Source of the DNA: a virus | IMG/VR virus record: IMGVR_UViG_3300044846_001849 | Coordinates: 1-36,663 of that record | Length of the DNA: 36,663 bases | Direction: 5' to 3' (one strand) | Shown: positions 1 to 6,506 of the stretch, one piece after another | Numbering within the stretch: position 1 is the first letter of the stretch | How the letters are laid out: the number at the start of each line of letters is the position of its first letter | Translations under genes and position numbers: made by a program | Notes under the pieces: model-generated | Database searches by the model: none | Told to the model about the DNA's origin: nothing | What the model saw: the letters and a program-made list of their open reading frames with translations, nothing else

Positions 1-1
1 A

Positions 2-94
2 GTGCAGTTATTTAAACAAGGTGAACGGTTTGGCGGTGGTGATGCGTCAGTCGATGACTTTGATTCTTATGATGAAAATGACGATGATTTTTAA
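2..94 (+). CDS. C-terminal end of DUF2815 ssDNA-binding protein (partial, duplicate of the 3' end at 36579)
   Basis: This frame is open from the window edge and encodes the last 30 residues of the protein annotated in full at 36055-36579, including the acidic tail ending in DENDDDF. It is not a second gene: it is the same locus seen again because the window overlaps itself. It shows that the early genes from 188 onward follow directly behind the ssDNA-binding protein gene on the circular map. Confidence 0.95.
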   Translation: MQLFKQGERFGGGDASVDDFDSYDENDDDF

Positions 95-124
95 TTGATG
101 TTTATTTGATGGTTATTTGATTTT

Positions 125-162
125 AACCAACTGTCAAGTAATCCTTGATAGTTGGTTTTTTT
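125..162 (+). terminator. Intrinsic terminator after the ssDNA-binding protein gene
   Basis: A 14-bp stem (125-138 with 144-157, one G.T wobble) closes a 5-nt loop and is followed by a T tract ending at 162. It lies 31 bp behind the stop codon at 94 and before the gene at 188. It should limit expression of the downstream early genes relative to the ssDNA-binding protein. The same element is repeated at 36610-36647. Confidence 0.85.
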
Positions 163-187
163 ATAAAAAAACTTATAGGTAAAAAAA

Positions 188-640
188 ATGTTTAAAATTT
201 TAGAAGAATTAAAAAAAGAAAAACCGTCTCAAGATGTAATACAAAATTTAATTAGAGATGAGCTTAGCCTTGATAATGAAAGTCATTATTGCTGGATTGC
301 TGATAACAGAAAGCAATTTTGTTTGTCGACAAGTAGACATAGAAAAGGTTTAGCGTTTGAAATGTCTGGTTATGGACACGGATGTCATGAATATAATCAA
401 TATTTATTGAACTACTTTGTAGACGGATTAGATTTATCCAAAAATATGCGTTTTTTCTCTTTAGATTTTTATAAAGGAGGTTGTGAATTTATTTATGAAT
501 ATTGGGAAGGGCATAATCCAACATATGTAAATGCAGAAATTAAACATTTTGGAGGAGAGTCAACATCAACCATTATTTATAAAATCATAGAAATATGTTT
601 AATCAACAATAAGCCAAAACACGATAGAAGACGGAGTTAA
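188..640 (+). CDS. Hypothetical protein, 150 aa, early region
   Basis: I do not recognise this protein. It starts at ATG 188 after a weak AGG-type ribosome binding site. It has a charged N-terminus with lysine and glutamate runs and is rich in Tyr, Phe and Cys, without a clear membrane segment or signal peptide. It lies between the ssDNA-binding protein and VRR-NUC genes. In many phages with the DUF2800-DUF2815-VRR-NUC-SNF2 gene order this slot holds a family A DNA polymerase, but this protein is far too short and shows no polymerase motif. The 3' end is 2 bp from the next start, so the two are probably translated from the same mRNA. Confidence 0.7.
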   Translation: MFKILEELKKEKPSQDVIQNLIRDELSLDNESHYCWIADNRKQFCLSTSRHRKGLAFEMSGYGHGCHEYNQYLLNYFVDGLDLSKNMRFFSLDFYKGGCEFIYEYWEGHNPTYVNAEIKHFGGESTSTIIYKIIEICLINNKPKHDRRRS

Positions 641-642
641 AA

Positions 643-939
643 ATGGTAGAAAAAGAAATTGAACAATACTTGTGCAAACAAGTAAAAGAGCTTGGTGGCT
701 TGTGTGAAAAGTTTACGTCACCGGCTAATCGTAGTGTGCCTGATAGATTAGTCACACTACCGCATGGGTTGATGTTGCTTGTTGAATTAAAAGCCAATGG
801 CGAATCACCAACAAAAGCTCAACTACATGACCACGCAACAAGATTTAAATTAGGTGTGCAGGTAAATGTTTTATCATCTAAAGATGAAGTAGATAAATTT
901 ATTTTTGATTGCAAGGAGTTCATTGACCATGAAAATTGA
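643..939 (+). CDS. VRR-NUC domain nuclease
   Basis: The 98-residue protein is a minimal VRR-NUC (PD-(D/E)XK superfamily) nuclease, the usual length for the stand-alone phage form. The active-site signature is visible: Glu at about residue 7, PD at 33-34, ELK at 48-50 and a following Gln at 60. Family members cut branched DNA such as Holliday junctions and flaps. The next complete gene but one encodes an SNF2-type helicase, a common phage pairing that suggests a joint role in recombination or replication-intermediate processing. The start at 643 follows a GGAG motif in the end of the previous gene. Confidence 0.88.
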   Translation: MVEKEIEQYLCKQVKELGGLCEKFTSPANRSVPDRLVTLPHGLMLLVELKANGESPTKAQLHDHATRFKLGVQVNVLSSKDEVDKFIFDCKEFIDHEN

Positions 940-1186
940 TGAAAGTTTTAAAAATTATTTTTACGACACTAATCTTTTTCCTGTTTTTTTATTTGATGAC
1001 TTTGTTCAATTTTTAGATCAAAAAGGAATTGAGCATCGAGAAGGCAAAGGAGCAACACAAGTGCTGCAAGTTAAAGTTAATGATGAAGATGGATTTAAAG
1101 TTATTTTTAGATCAAAACATGATTTAGAAAATTACACGTTTAACAAAGCACTAAACCCAATCTTCAATTTATTTTTTAATCAATAA
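929..1186 (+). CDS. Hypothetical protein, 85 aa
   Basis: I chose ATG 929 rather than the upstream in-frame ATG at 905 because AAGGAG at 913-918 is well spaced for it; the gene then overlaps the VRR-NUC gene by 11 bp. The product is small and rich in Phe, Asp and Lys, with no membrane segment and no motif I recognise. It ends 1 bp before the SNF2 helicase start, so nuclease, this protein and helicase look translationally linked. A helper of either enzyme is possible but only inferred from position. Confidence 0.7.
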   Translation: MKIDESFKNYFYDTNLFPVFLFDDFVQFLDQKGIEHREGKGATQVLQVKVNDEDGFKVIFRSKHDLENYTFNKALNPIFNLFFNQ

Positions 1187-1187
1187 T

Positions 1188-2510
1188 ATGAAAACGTTAA
1201 CGCGCTCACAAATGCACGCATATCAAGTCACAAGCGTTGATAAAATAAAATCAACGCCTAAGTGCGCATTATTTCAACAATGCGGCTTAGGTAAGACTGT
1301 AAGCGCGTTAACGGCTATTGCTGACATAAACCCGCAACGGGTTTTAATTGTTGCGCCTTTGCGTGTCGCCAAAACAGTTTGGCACAATGAGGCGCAAAAA
1401 TGGGAGCATCTTCAGCATCTCACATTTAGCATTTGCGTTGGTACACCAGCGCAACGGTTAAGCGCGTTGCAAAGTGATGCACAAATTCACGTTATCAATA
1501 TCGATTGTTTGTCTTGGCTTGTTAAAGATAGTGCAATAAAGCCTAAATATGACATGGTGATATTTGACGAATTTAGCCTTTTAAAAAGCCATTCAAGCCA
1601 ACGTTTTAAAGCAGCTAAAGCATTATGCAAAAACATTGAGCGCGTGGTTGGGTTGACAGGTTCACCCGCTGCAAACTCGGTTCATGATTTATGGTCGCAA
1701 CTTTTTTTGCTTGATGGTGGTGCGCGTCTATTTAAGACCGTTAGCGCGTTTAGATTGCAATGGTTTGACGTTGGCTATAATCAGTACACGTTTAAGCCTA
1801 AACCATCCGCCATGAGCGAAATAACAGCCAAAATTGATGATATATGTTTATCAATGAAAGCCGCTGATTATTTAGATATGCCGCCCGTTGTTCACAATGA
1901 AGTAATGGTTGATATGTCGCCAGCAGCTCACGCAACGTATAAAGAGATCCGCAAAGAGTTGATTGTTGAAGTTGGCAAAGAAACGATTGCTGTTGCTAAC
2001 GCGGCTGTGCTTGTTGGCAAGTGCATTCAGATCGCAAACGGCTTTCTTTATGATGAAAACAAAAACGCGCTACATTTACACGATGCAAAGATTGACGCAC
2101 TTGAATCAATCATTAGTGAAACCAACGCGCCTATTCTTTTGTTTTACACATTTAAAGCGGATTTAGAAAAGATAAAATCCCGTTTTGATTATGTGCAAAC
2201 GCTTCAGGACAATTCAGAGCAAAAAGTAAAAGACTGGAACGCAGGTAAAATCCCATTGCTTGCATGTCACCCTGCTAGTGCTGGGCATGGGCTAAACCTG
2301 CAGCAGGGCGGCAATGTTGTTGTGTGGTACGGGTTGACGCATTCTCTTGAACTGTTTGAGCAAGCTAACGCGAGAATTCATAGACAAGGACAAACAAAAA
2401 CGGTGTTTATTCACTACATTTTAGCCGATAAAACAATAGATTCGGCAGTGCTTGCCGCACTTAAAAACAAAGAAAAAGTACAAGATGCTGTTTTTAACTC
2501 GTTGAAATAA
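1188..2510 (+). CDS. SNF2-type superfamily 2 DNA helicase/translocase
   Basis: The 440-residue protein has the short phage SNF2 layout. The Walker A motif (QCGLGKT) is at residues 31-37, motif II (DEFS) at 127-130, a TGSP motif III follows, and motif VI (QANARIHRQGQ) is at about 392-402 with the arginine finger residues. Such proteins use ATP to translocate on double-stranded DNA and are found in phage replication and recombination modules next to VRR-NUC nucleases, as here. No additional DNA-binding domain is visible. The ribosome binding site is poor, so expression may rely on coupling to the gene ending at 1186. Confidence 0.93.
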   Translation: MKTLTRSQMHAYQVTSVDKIKSTPKCALFQQCGLGKTVSALTAIADINPQRVLIVAPLRVAKTVWHNEAQKWEHLQHLTFSICVGTPAQRLSALQSDAQIHVINIDCLSWLVKDSAIKPKYDMVIFDEFSLLKSHSSQRFKAAKALCKNIERVVGLTGSPAANSVHDLWSQLFLLDGGARLFKTVSAFRLQWFDVGYNQYTFKPKPSAMSEITAKIDDICLSMKAADYLDMPPVVHNEVMVDMSPAAHATYKEIRKELIVEVGKETIAVANAAVLVGKCIQIANGFLYDENKNALHLHDAKIDALESIISETNAPILLFYTFKADLEKIKSRFDYVQTLQDNSEQKVKDWNAGKIPLLACHPASAGHGLNLQQGGNVVVWYGLTHSLELFEQANARIHRQGQTKTVFIHYILADKTIDSAVLAALKNKEKVQDAVFNSLK

Positions 2511-2539
2511 TTATATTTTTGCTTTTTTATTTATTTATT

Positions 2540-2559
2540 TTGTAAATTATAATTTACAA
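2540..2559. promoter_or_regulatory. Operator-like palindrome O1
   Basis: TTGTAAATTATAATTTACAA is a perfect 20-bp palindrome in the 127-bp gap before the operon at 2638. The same 18-bp core recurs at 35978 and, with one mismatch, at 34374. It embeds TATAAT in both orientations, and its right half supplies TTTACA, a possible -35 box. A dimeric repressor bound here would block the promoter of the following small-gene operon. The likely binder is the HTH protein at 34161-34346 (inference). Confidence 0.75.
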
Positions 2560-2581
2560 GATTAAAAAGAACATTTAATAT
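2553..2581 (+). promoter_or_regulatory. Candidate sigma70 promoter for the 2638 operon
   Basis: TTTACA (2553-2558) and TAATAT (2576-2581) are separated by 17 bp. The -35 box is the right arm of palindrome O1. The predicted start, near 2588, lies one base before a 6-bp hairpin (2589-2604, loop CAAG), so the mRNA would begin with that stem. The -10 box matches the consensus only 4 of 6, so the TATAAT inside the palindrome is an alternative. Confidence 0.45.
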
Positions 2582-2637
2582 ATAACCACGCTTTCAAGAA
2601 GGCGAAACAATAATAAAATAATTTAGGAGTAAAGATC

Positions 2638-3048
2638 ATGAAATTAATTATTAAAGAAGTGAAGAAAGTTGAATTTTCAAACGCTGATGTATTCAGCGGA
2701 GCGTTTCAATCAAGAGGGGTGCTAGTTGAAGCAGTTGTGACAGACTGCCCAGACAGAGCTTGGCTGGAAATCGGGTTTAATGAAATGACCGTTATTGACG
2801 GCAAAGAAGTATCTTTGTTTTTAAAAGATGACGCGCAAGACACACTTGCTGCGTTGTGGAGAGTTCAACAGCAAGTTGCAACAGACTTGCCTTTAGTTAA
2901 AAAAATTGTATCCAGCAAGTTTATTGCTGAAGACACACATGGTAGGGATGTTGTGTGCGATACAATGGAAGAAGCGTTGGACGCACATAAAAGATTTGGC
3001 AATCCACGCCAAATCGATGACGTGCAATTTATTTCTGGAGAAATCTAA
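2638..3048 (+). CDS. Hypothetical protein, 136 aa, first gene of the operator-controlled operon
   Basis: I do not recognise this family. The start at 2638 has a clear AGGAG 9 bp upstream. The protein looks soluble and mixed alpha/beta, with an N-terminal strand-rich part and a C-terminal half containing a Lys-Lys-Ile-Val segment and an Asp/Glu-rich helix. It is the first gene after palindrome O1 and its promoter, so it is probably made early and under repressor control. Its stop codon overlaps the next ATG (TAATG), implying coupled translation with the acidic 107-aa protein. Confidence 0.75.
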   Translation: MKLIIKEVKKVEFSNADVFSGAFQSRGVLVEAVVTDCPDRAWLEIGFNEMTVIDGKEVSLFLKDDAQDTLAALWRVQQQVATDLPLVKKIVSSKFIAEDTHGRDVVCDTMEEALDAHKRFGNPRQIDDVQFISGEI

Positions 3049-3371
3049 TGGAAATACAACTTTACTTCGACATCGTATCAAACGATGGTGTTGACATTGG
3101 CGTTGCGGCTACAGCAACACTTAGCGGTAAATATATACCTGCTGATTTTCACCACGACATTGAAGATGATCGTGAGTGTTTAGTTGGCGACATTTCATTT
3201 ACCGATGAAGAAGGTGAAGAAATGATTGGTTCAGAAAAATTGACAGAAATAGTCTATGAACACGTTAACGACAACGACATTAATATTTACAAAGACGCTG
3301 AAAAAGGCGGTTATATTTTTTACATCGACAACTTCAAAAGCGATCACGATTACGCGGCATTAATGCAATAA
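3048..3371 (+). CDS. Strongly acidic hypothetical protein, 107 aa
   Basis: By my count the protein has about 26 Asp and Glu residues against about 6 Lys and Arg. It looks strand-rich and soluble, without Cys pairs or a membrane segment. Strong acidity at this size is seen in DNA mimics that inhibit host nucleases or repressors, but it also occurs in unrelated small phage proteins, and I see no match to Ocr or ArdA. It is coupled to the previous gene by a TAATG overlap and is followed by a terminator at 3390-3414, making a two-gene unit behind O1. Confidence 0.75.
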   Translation: MEIQLYFDIVSNDGVDIGVAATATLSGKYIPADFHHDIEDDRECLVGDISFTDEEGEEMIGSEKLTEIVYEHVNDNDINIYKDAEKGGYIFYIDNFKSDHDYAALMQ

Positions 3372-3389
3372 CAAACAACTCCTACCTCT

Positions 3390-3414
3390 GCCGCTAAGAC
3401 AAGTGGCTTTTTTT
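3390..3414 (+). terminator. Short intrinsic terminator after the two-gene operon
   Basis: A 6-bp stem (3390-3395 with 3402-3407, one G.T wobble) with a 6-nt loop is followed by seven T residues. It lies 19 bp after the stop at 3371. The stem is short, so some read-through into the tiny-gene cluster behind it is expected. Confidence 0.6.
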
Positions 3415-3426
3415 GAGATACAAAAA

Positions 3427-3582
3427 ATGAAAACTATATATGATTTTTTACTAATGCTAGACCAAACTGGTTTTGCTTATGCTATTTTTTTATTATGCTT
3501 TTTGATTATGGCTGATTACTATTTTAAAGCACAAGAAGAGATAATCAGATTGCGTAAAATATTGAAGCAGGTAATGAGATGA
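3427..3582 (+). CDS. Small single-pass membrane protein, 51 aa
   Basis: The frame from ATG 3427 encodes one hydrophobic segment (about residues 16-32: Phe, Ala, Ile, Leu, Cys, Met rich) followed by a Lys/Arg/Glu-rich amphipathic tail, so the tail is probably cytoplasmic or forms a coiled coil. No lipobox is seen. Its TGA stop overlaps the next ATG (ATGA), supporting that it is a real coupled gene. The function is unknown; its place among early genes argues against a lysis role. Confidence 0.6.
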   Translation: MKTIYDFLLMLDQTGFAYAIFLLCFLIMADYYFKAQEEIIRLRKILKQVMR

Positions 3583-3803
3583 TTACAAAAGAAATAGATA
3601 CGGTAGCAGAAATGGTTGAAAAAGCAATAAATTCTAATAATGGTGAAATTTTTGCATCGGTTTGCAGGTTACTTATAGATGGCTTGGTAATTCTTGCCAA
3701 TACATCTTCTGATGAAGATCATAAAGAACGCTTTGTTCAATTAGTTGTTAAACAAATGCGTGATGAGTTAGAAATAACACAAAAAACAATAAAACAATTT
3801 TAG
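3579..3803 (+). CDS. Hypothetical protein, 74 aa
   Basis: I do not recognise this small helical protein. It is mostly alpha-helical by composition, with an N-terminal acidic helix, a Cys-Arg-Leu-Leu-Ile hydrophobic centre and a C-terminal Lys/Gln-rich helix. It begins in an ATGA overlap with the membrane protein gene before it and is followed after 10 bp by the next gene. The central hydrophobic stretch is too short and interrupted to be a confident membrane helix. Confidence 0.65.
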   Translation: MITKEIDTVAEMVEKAINSNNGEIFASVCRLLIDGLVILANTSSDEDHKERFVQLVVKQMRDELEITQKTIKQF

Positions 3804-3813
3804 GAATAATATT

Positions 3814-4062
3814 ATGAGCGCAACATTAGCACTAACGCTGTCATTTTTGACAGTAGACACAAACATCGACAAGCGCGGCAGAACAACACAGGTTGAGCGC
3901 ATTGCCTACACAACAACGGCAATACCTTATGACACGCGACAAGCATGCGCTAACGCCAAAGAAGAATGGAATCTTGCTGTTGGTGCTTACCAAATGTCAA
4001 AACGCCCTGCACGGGTGATTATGGCGGTCTGCAATGACAGCGCAACGGGAGTGGTAGAATGA
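3814..4062 (+). CDS. Small two-cysteine hypothetical protein, 82 aa
   Basis: The protein has a moderately hydrophobic N-terminus, a central RQACANAKEEW segment and a C-terminal AVC motif. The spacing of two single cysteines around an alpha helix resembles the 67-aa protein at 6303-6506, which also starts with M-x-A-T and ends with a Cys-containing strand. They may be distant paralogues with one disulfide. A GGAATAAT ribosome binding site precedes ATG 3814, and the gene overlaps the next start by an ATGA. The function is unknown. Confidence 0.65.
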   Translation: MSATLALTLSFLTVDTNIDKRGRTTQVERIAYTTTAIPYDTRQACANAKEEWNLAVGAYQMSKRPARVIMAVCNDSATGVVE

Positions 4063-4259
4063 AAAAAGATTTAATTTGGGTGGCTATTTGTTCATTCTTG
4101 ATAGGTGCATTGCTTTGCTTTATTACAATAGCAGCAACACACAGACATCATTATGAAATTATTAAAACAAATATTGGCGAGTTTGTTTTAAGAGACGGTA
4201 AGATTTTTACTGTTTATGAGATGCAACGCAATGTTGCTGGGGATATGGTGGCGAGATGA
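4059..4259 (+). CDS. Small membrane-anchored protein, 66 aa
   Basis: Residues 4-26 form one strong hydrophobic helix after an MKKD start, followed by a His-rich turn and a short strand-rich domain with a GEFVLRDGK motif. The two N-terminal lysines suggest N-in, C-out topology, either as an anchored protein or with an uncleaved signal. It is coupled to both neighbours by overlapping start and stop codons (ATGA at 4059 and at 4256). Function unknown. Confidence 0.65.
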   Translation: MKKDLIWVAICSFLIGALLCFITIAATHRHHYEIIKTNIGEFVLRDGKIFTVYEMQRNVAGDMVAR

Positions 4260-4414
4260 AACAGATTGCATTAGAAGAACACCTGATTAACAGGCTTAAT
4301 GAATTAAAAGAAGAACGTAAAAGCCTGAAGCGTCAAAAACTGCGCAGCATTAAAGAAACCATTGATATTCAATTTATATTGGCAAAATTTATAGAGGAAC
4401 GTAAACATGGCTGA
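4256..4414 (+). CDS. Small charged coiled-coil protein, 52 aa
   Basis: ATG 4256 overlaps the TGA of the gene before it. The product is almost entirely helical, with Leu/Ile at heptad-like spacing in a Lys/Glu/Arg-rich background (for example LNELKEERKSLKRQK), typical of a short coiled coil. It ends at TGA 4412-4414 inside the next tiny gene. The function is unknown. Support comes from the coding overlaps and the regular amphipathic pattern. Confidence 0.55.
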   Translation: MKQIALEEHLINRLNELKEERKSLKRQKLRSIKETIDIQFILAKFIEERKHG

Positions 4415-4484
4415 GTTAATTTTTTGGACTGGCATTTTTGTTTTAATAGTTTGTTTTATGGTGGAGTACGCGAGTGGAGATTGA
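4407..4484 (+). CDS. Tiny membrane peptide, 25 aa
   Basis: ATG 4407 follows GAGGAACG and the frame runs to TGA 4482-4484. About 17 residues form a hydrophobic helix (MAELIFWTGIFVLIVCFMV) followed by a short acidic tail. At 25 residues it would not be called by most gene finders. It overlaps both neighbours, as the other tiny genes here do. It could be a membrane-active regulator or inhibitor, but this is only a suggestion. Confidence 0.4.
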   Translation: MAELIFWTGIFVLIVCFMVEYASGD

Positions 4485-4551
4485 CGACATTGCAGCATTA
4501 ATATTCTATGTGTTAGCACTCATATTAGCGGGGATATGGCTATGGCATTAA
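4474..4551 (+). CDS. Possible tiny membrane peptide with GTG start, 25 aa
   Basis: The frame from GTG 4474 encodes an acidic N-terminus (EIDD) and one hydrophobic helix ending in WLWH. It overlaps the gene before it by 11 bp and the gene after it by 10 bp. A GGTGGAG motif lies upstream. The GTG start and the very small size make this a low-confidence call, but its composition mirrors the tiny peptide just upstream. Confidence 0.3.
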   Translation: MEIDDIAALIFYVLALILAGIWLWH

Positions 4552-4703
4552 TTAAACCAGTTGAGAATGTAACACCAACGCCAAGCGCGACCAATTGCCA
4601 GCATAAAACATGGCGGCAATATGTAAGCAGAGGAATTAGGGAGTGTGATCGTTGTCATGAAATACGCCCTATTTTTGATTTAAAAATTGAACATCAAAGG
4701 TAA
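4542..4703 (+). CDS. Small zinc-ribbon-like protein, 53 aa
   Basis: The product contains a CQH motif at residues 19-21 and CDRCHE at 35-40, so four Cys/His ligands (C-x-H and C-x2-C) are spaced as in a short zinc ribbon or knuckle. The rest is basic and could contact nucleic acid. It starts inside the preceding tiny frame and ends 4 bp before the next ATG. Its small size fits phage zinc-finger proteins that modify host transcription or bind DNA, but no specific role can be assigned. Confidence 0.5.
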   Translation: MALIKPVENVTPTPSATNCQHKTWRQYVSRGIRECDRCHEIRPIFDLKIEHQR

Positions 4704-4707
4704 TAGC

Positions 4708-5349
4708 ATGGTGCAACCAATAAAAAGAGATTTAAAAGTTTCGCTTAAAGAGTTGGAAAGTATAAAAGAAAACATTATTTATTGTGGTGGAACAGGAACA
4801 TTTTACCGAAAAAGAACGCCTGACAAACCGTTGTCTTTTAACTACTCAAATCGGCAAGCCACCATTTGCGTTAAAAAAGAAAACGGTAAAAAATACTTTA
4901 CCGCATGGCGCATGGCTGTTTTCTTTTCATATGGTTATTATCCAAGCTTTGAAGATGCTGTTATTTTTAAAGACGGTGATAATTATAATTTTAGAATTAA
5001 TAACATCGTTGTTTGCCATCCAAACGAAGATGAACAGACCGTTTTAGACTTTGCTACTGAACATGGTTTATCGCCACAAACGGTTAATTATCGCATGAGA
5101 AATGCAATACGATTTGAGCGCATTGTAAAAAACTGGAGAGTGTTTTTTTATGATAAAAAAGAGTTTGCAAAATACTGCGGTGATCTGATTGGTAGAAGGT
5201 TGGTTGTTGATGATGAAGGAATTGAACACATACAAATTAAGCGCATTAATTTATCAGAAAGCCAGCGCGGAAATAAAACCGCACGGGAATTTTTAAAAAC
5301 GTGGATTGGCGACATGCCTACACAATGGGAGATGACATTATGCAGATAA
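4708..5349 (+). CDS. HNH-fold-like DNA-binding protein with apparently lost catalytic His
   Basis: I start the gene at ATG 4708, 7 bp after AAAGG; an upstream TTG at 4687 is less likely. The 213-residue protein resembles phage HNH endonucleases of the AP2/HNH_3 type: an N-terminal Tyr/Phe-rich sheet, an AWRMAVFFSYGYYP segment equivalent to the usual RLAW-Y-G-P motif, and DGDNYNFRINNIVV equivalent to the D-N-R-x-x-N-L end of the HNH motif. The catalytic Asp-His pair expected just before it reads FEDAVIF, so His seems absent. A helix-turn-helix-like part follows (about residues 115-140). I infer a former homing endonuclease kept as a DNA-binding protein. Confidence 0.55.
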   Translation: MVQPIKRDLKVSLKELESIKENIIYCGGTGTFYRKRTPDKPLSFNYSNRQATICVKKENGKKYFTAWRMAVFFSYGYYPSFEDAVIFKDGDNYNFRINNIVVCHPNEDEQTVLDFATEHGLSPQTVNYRMRNAIRFERIVKNWRVFFYDKKEFAKYCGDLIGRRLVVDDEGIEHIQIKRINLSESQRGNKTAREFLKTWIGDMPTQWEMTLCR

Positions 5350-5774
5350 AAAAAGCAAGACCAAGCGCGGTTATTCCGCAATTTCAAACCGAAGGCGCAG
5401 CCGCTATTGATTTATGCGCTTGTATTGAAGAAACCATGCTTTTAACACCAGAAACGCCCGTGCTAATTCATACAGGCATTGCAATCCACATTGATGATAA
5501 GTCTGTTGTTGGCTTAATTGTTCCGCGTAGTGGGCTAGGGTTTAATTATGGCGTTGGTTTGATGAACACGGTTGGCGTAATTGACAGTGATTATCAAGGC
5601 GAAATTATGGTTAAGTTGCGCATGACACATGGTGATAGTTATCGAATCCAGCCTAACGAGCGTATTGCTCAAATGTTTTTTGTGCCTGTATTGCGTCCGA
5701 TATTTGAAGAAGTTGAAGAATTTAGCGCAGTGACTGAGCGCGGTGTTGGTGGCTTTGGGAGTACAGGGAAATGA
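5340..5774 (+). CDS. dut: dUTP diphosphatase (dUTPase), trimeric type
   Basis: The enzyme hydrolyses dUTP to dUMP and PPi, supplying dTMP precursor and keeping uracil out of phage DNA. All five motifs of the trimeric family are present in order: GAAAIDL, PRSGLG, NTVGVIDSDYQGEI, RIAQMFF and the Gly-rich C-terminal arm GVGGFGSTG that closes the active site. The length of 144 residues is normal. I chose ATG 5340, which follows GGGAG by 8 bp; an upstream in-frame ATG would add 13 residues not typical of the family. It overlaps the previous gene by 10 bp. Confidence 0.96.
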   Translation: MQIKKARPSAVIPQFQTEGAAAIDLCACIEETMLLTPETPVLIHTGIAIHIDDKSVVGLIVPRSGLGFNYGVGLMNTVGVIDSDYQGEIMVKLRMTHGDSYRIQPNERIAQMFFVPVLRPIFEEVEEFSAVTERGVGGFGSTGK

Positions 5775-5890
5775 CACCTGAGCAATATGTAAAAGAACAA
5801 CAAGGAATATTGCGCCAATTAGCATGGTTAATCAATGCCGCTAGAATTGGTGAATTGCATACTTTAAAAATAAAAGAAGGTAAAAAATGA
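5771..5890 (+). CDS. Tiny hypothetical protein, 39 aa
   Basis: ATG 5771 overlaps the dUTPase stop (ATGA) and the frame ends in a second ATGA overlap with the next gene at 5887. The peptide is helical and basic at its end (KIKEGKK), with an aliphatic centre (LRQLAWLINAARI). The two overlapping junctions and a GGGAA motif upstream support translation. Function unknown. Confidence 0.5.
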   Translation: MTPEQYVKEQQGILRQLAWLINAARIGELHTLKIKEGKK

Positions 5891-6306
5891 GCTTATTAAC
5901 AAACGAACAAATTGCGGAATTGGTTGGCATTGCTAGTAACCAATCAACAAGTAAAGATTTATATGAGGAGTTTCGTGAATGGAACAAAAAGCAAACAGGG
6001 ATGCAAGTTGATCTCGATTGGAGTAAAGCACCAGAATGCGCAGACAGAGCAGAAATAAATTTTTATTGGGCTAGTGAAGATACATGGAGATTCTGTTTCC
6101 GAATAGCAAAATACCACCGACCAGAACCAGTAATCACACCACATCCACACGCAGAAATGATAGCTAAGTACGCAGAAGTAGCGCAAAGACGTGTTGACCC
6201 TTGGGTTGAGTTTGAAGTCAACCTCGATAATAATTGGGAGAAAATAATGGGTAACCCCGCATGGCTTGATTATAGAGAATACCGCTACATCGGAGAAACA
6301 AAATGA
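5887..6306 (+). CDS. Conserved phage protein with W-x-P-x-W-x-YR repeat-like domain, 139 aa
   Basis: The C-terminal half (PHAEMIAKYAEVAQRR, then VDPWVEFEV, NNWEKIMGNPAWLDYREYRYI) follows a pattern seen in many small phage proteins: a helix beginning with PHAE, then strands with spaced Trp residues and a final YR-I. The N-terminal half may be a diverged copy, since it ends in a similar W-RF-FRI-KYHRPEP pattern. No enzymatic motif is visible. It is coupled to its neighbours on both sides by overlaps. The function of this family is not known to me. Confidence 0.65.
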   Translation: MSLLTNEQIAELVGIASNQSTSKDLYEEFREWNKKQTGMQVDLDWSKAPECADRAEINFYWASEDTWRFCFRIAKYHRPEPVITPHPHAEMIAKYAEVAQRRVDPWVEFEVNLDNNWEKIMGNPAWLDYREYRYIGETK

Positions 6307-6506
6307 TTGCAACAACAGCTTACATTTTAATTACTACTATCATTCACGACGGCAATATTGCACAAACTAATACATCCTTTGCAGACAAGGCATCATGCGA
6401 AAGCGCGGCAGTTAGACAAGACTTTGTTTTAAAATCTATGGACACGCATTTAACGCGCTGGAATCTAACTTGCCACCCATATCAACTTAGTGAGATTAAA
6501 AAATGA
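6303..6506 (+). CDS. Small two-cysteine hypothetical protein, 67 aa
   Basis: The protein has a hydrophobic, Thr/Ile-rich N-terminus, a central DKASCESAA helix and a second Cys near the C-terminus (LTCHPY). The architecture is like that of the 82-aa protein at 3814-4062: N-terminal strand, helix starting with Cys, long linker, terminal Cys strand. This suggests a single disulfide and possibly export, although no standard signal peptide with basic N-terminus is present. It begins in an ATGA overlap and ends in one. Confidence 0.6.
   Translation: MIATTAYILITTIIHDGNIAQTNTSFADKASCESAAVRQDFVLKSMDTHLTRWNLTCHPYQLSEIKK

Larger units (their letters stand above)
1..178. repeat. Terminal direct repeat, left copy
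   Basis: Bases 1-178 match 36486-36663 at all but two positions (49 A/G and 52 C/T). Both differences fall in third codon positions of the ssDNA-binding protein gene and are silent. The repeat closes the window into a circle of about 36,485 bp. It most likely reflects assembly of a circularly permuted or concatemeric phage genome. The two silent differences suggest that reads came from a mixed population rather than one clone. Confidence 0.95.

Noticed and set aside
603-797. Minus-strand frame across the VRR-NUC gene start
   Set aside because: The VRR-NUC frame shows a full active-site signature; the opposite frame has no support.
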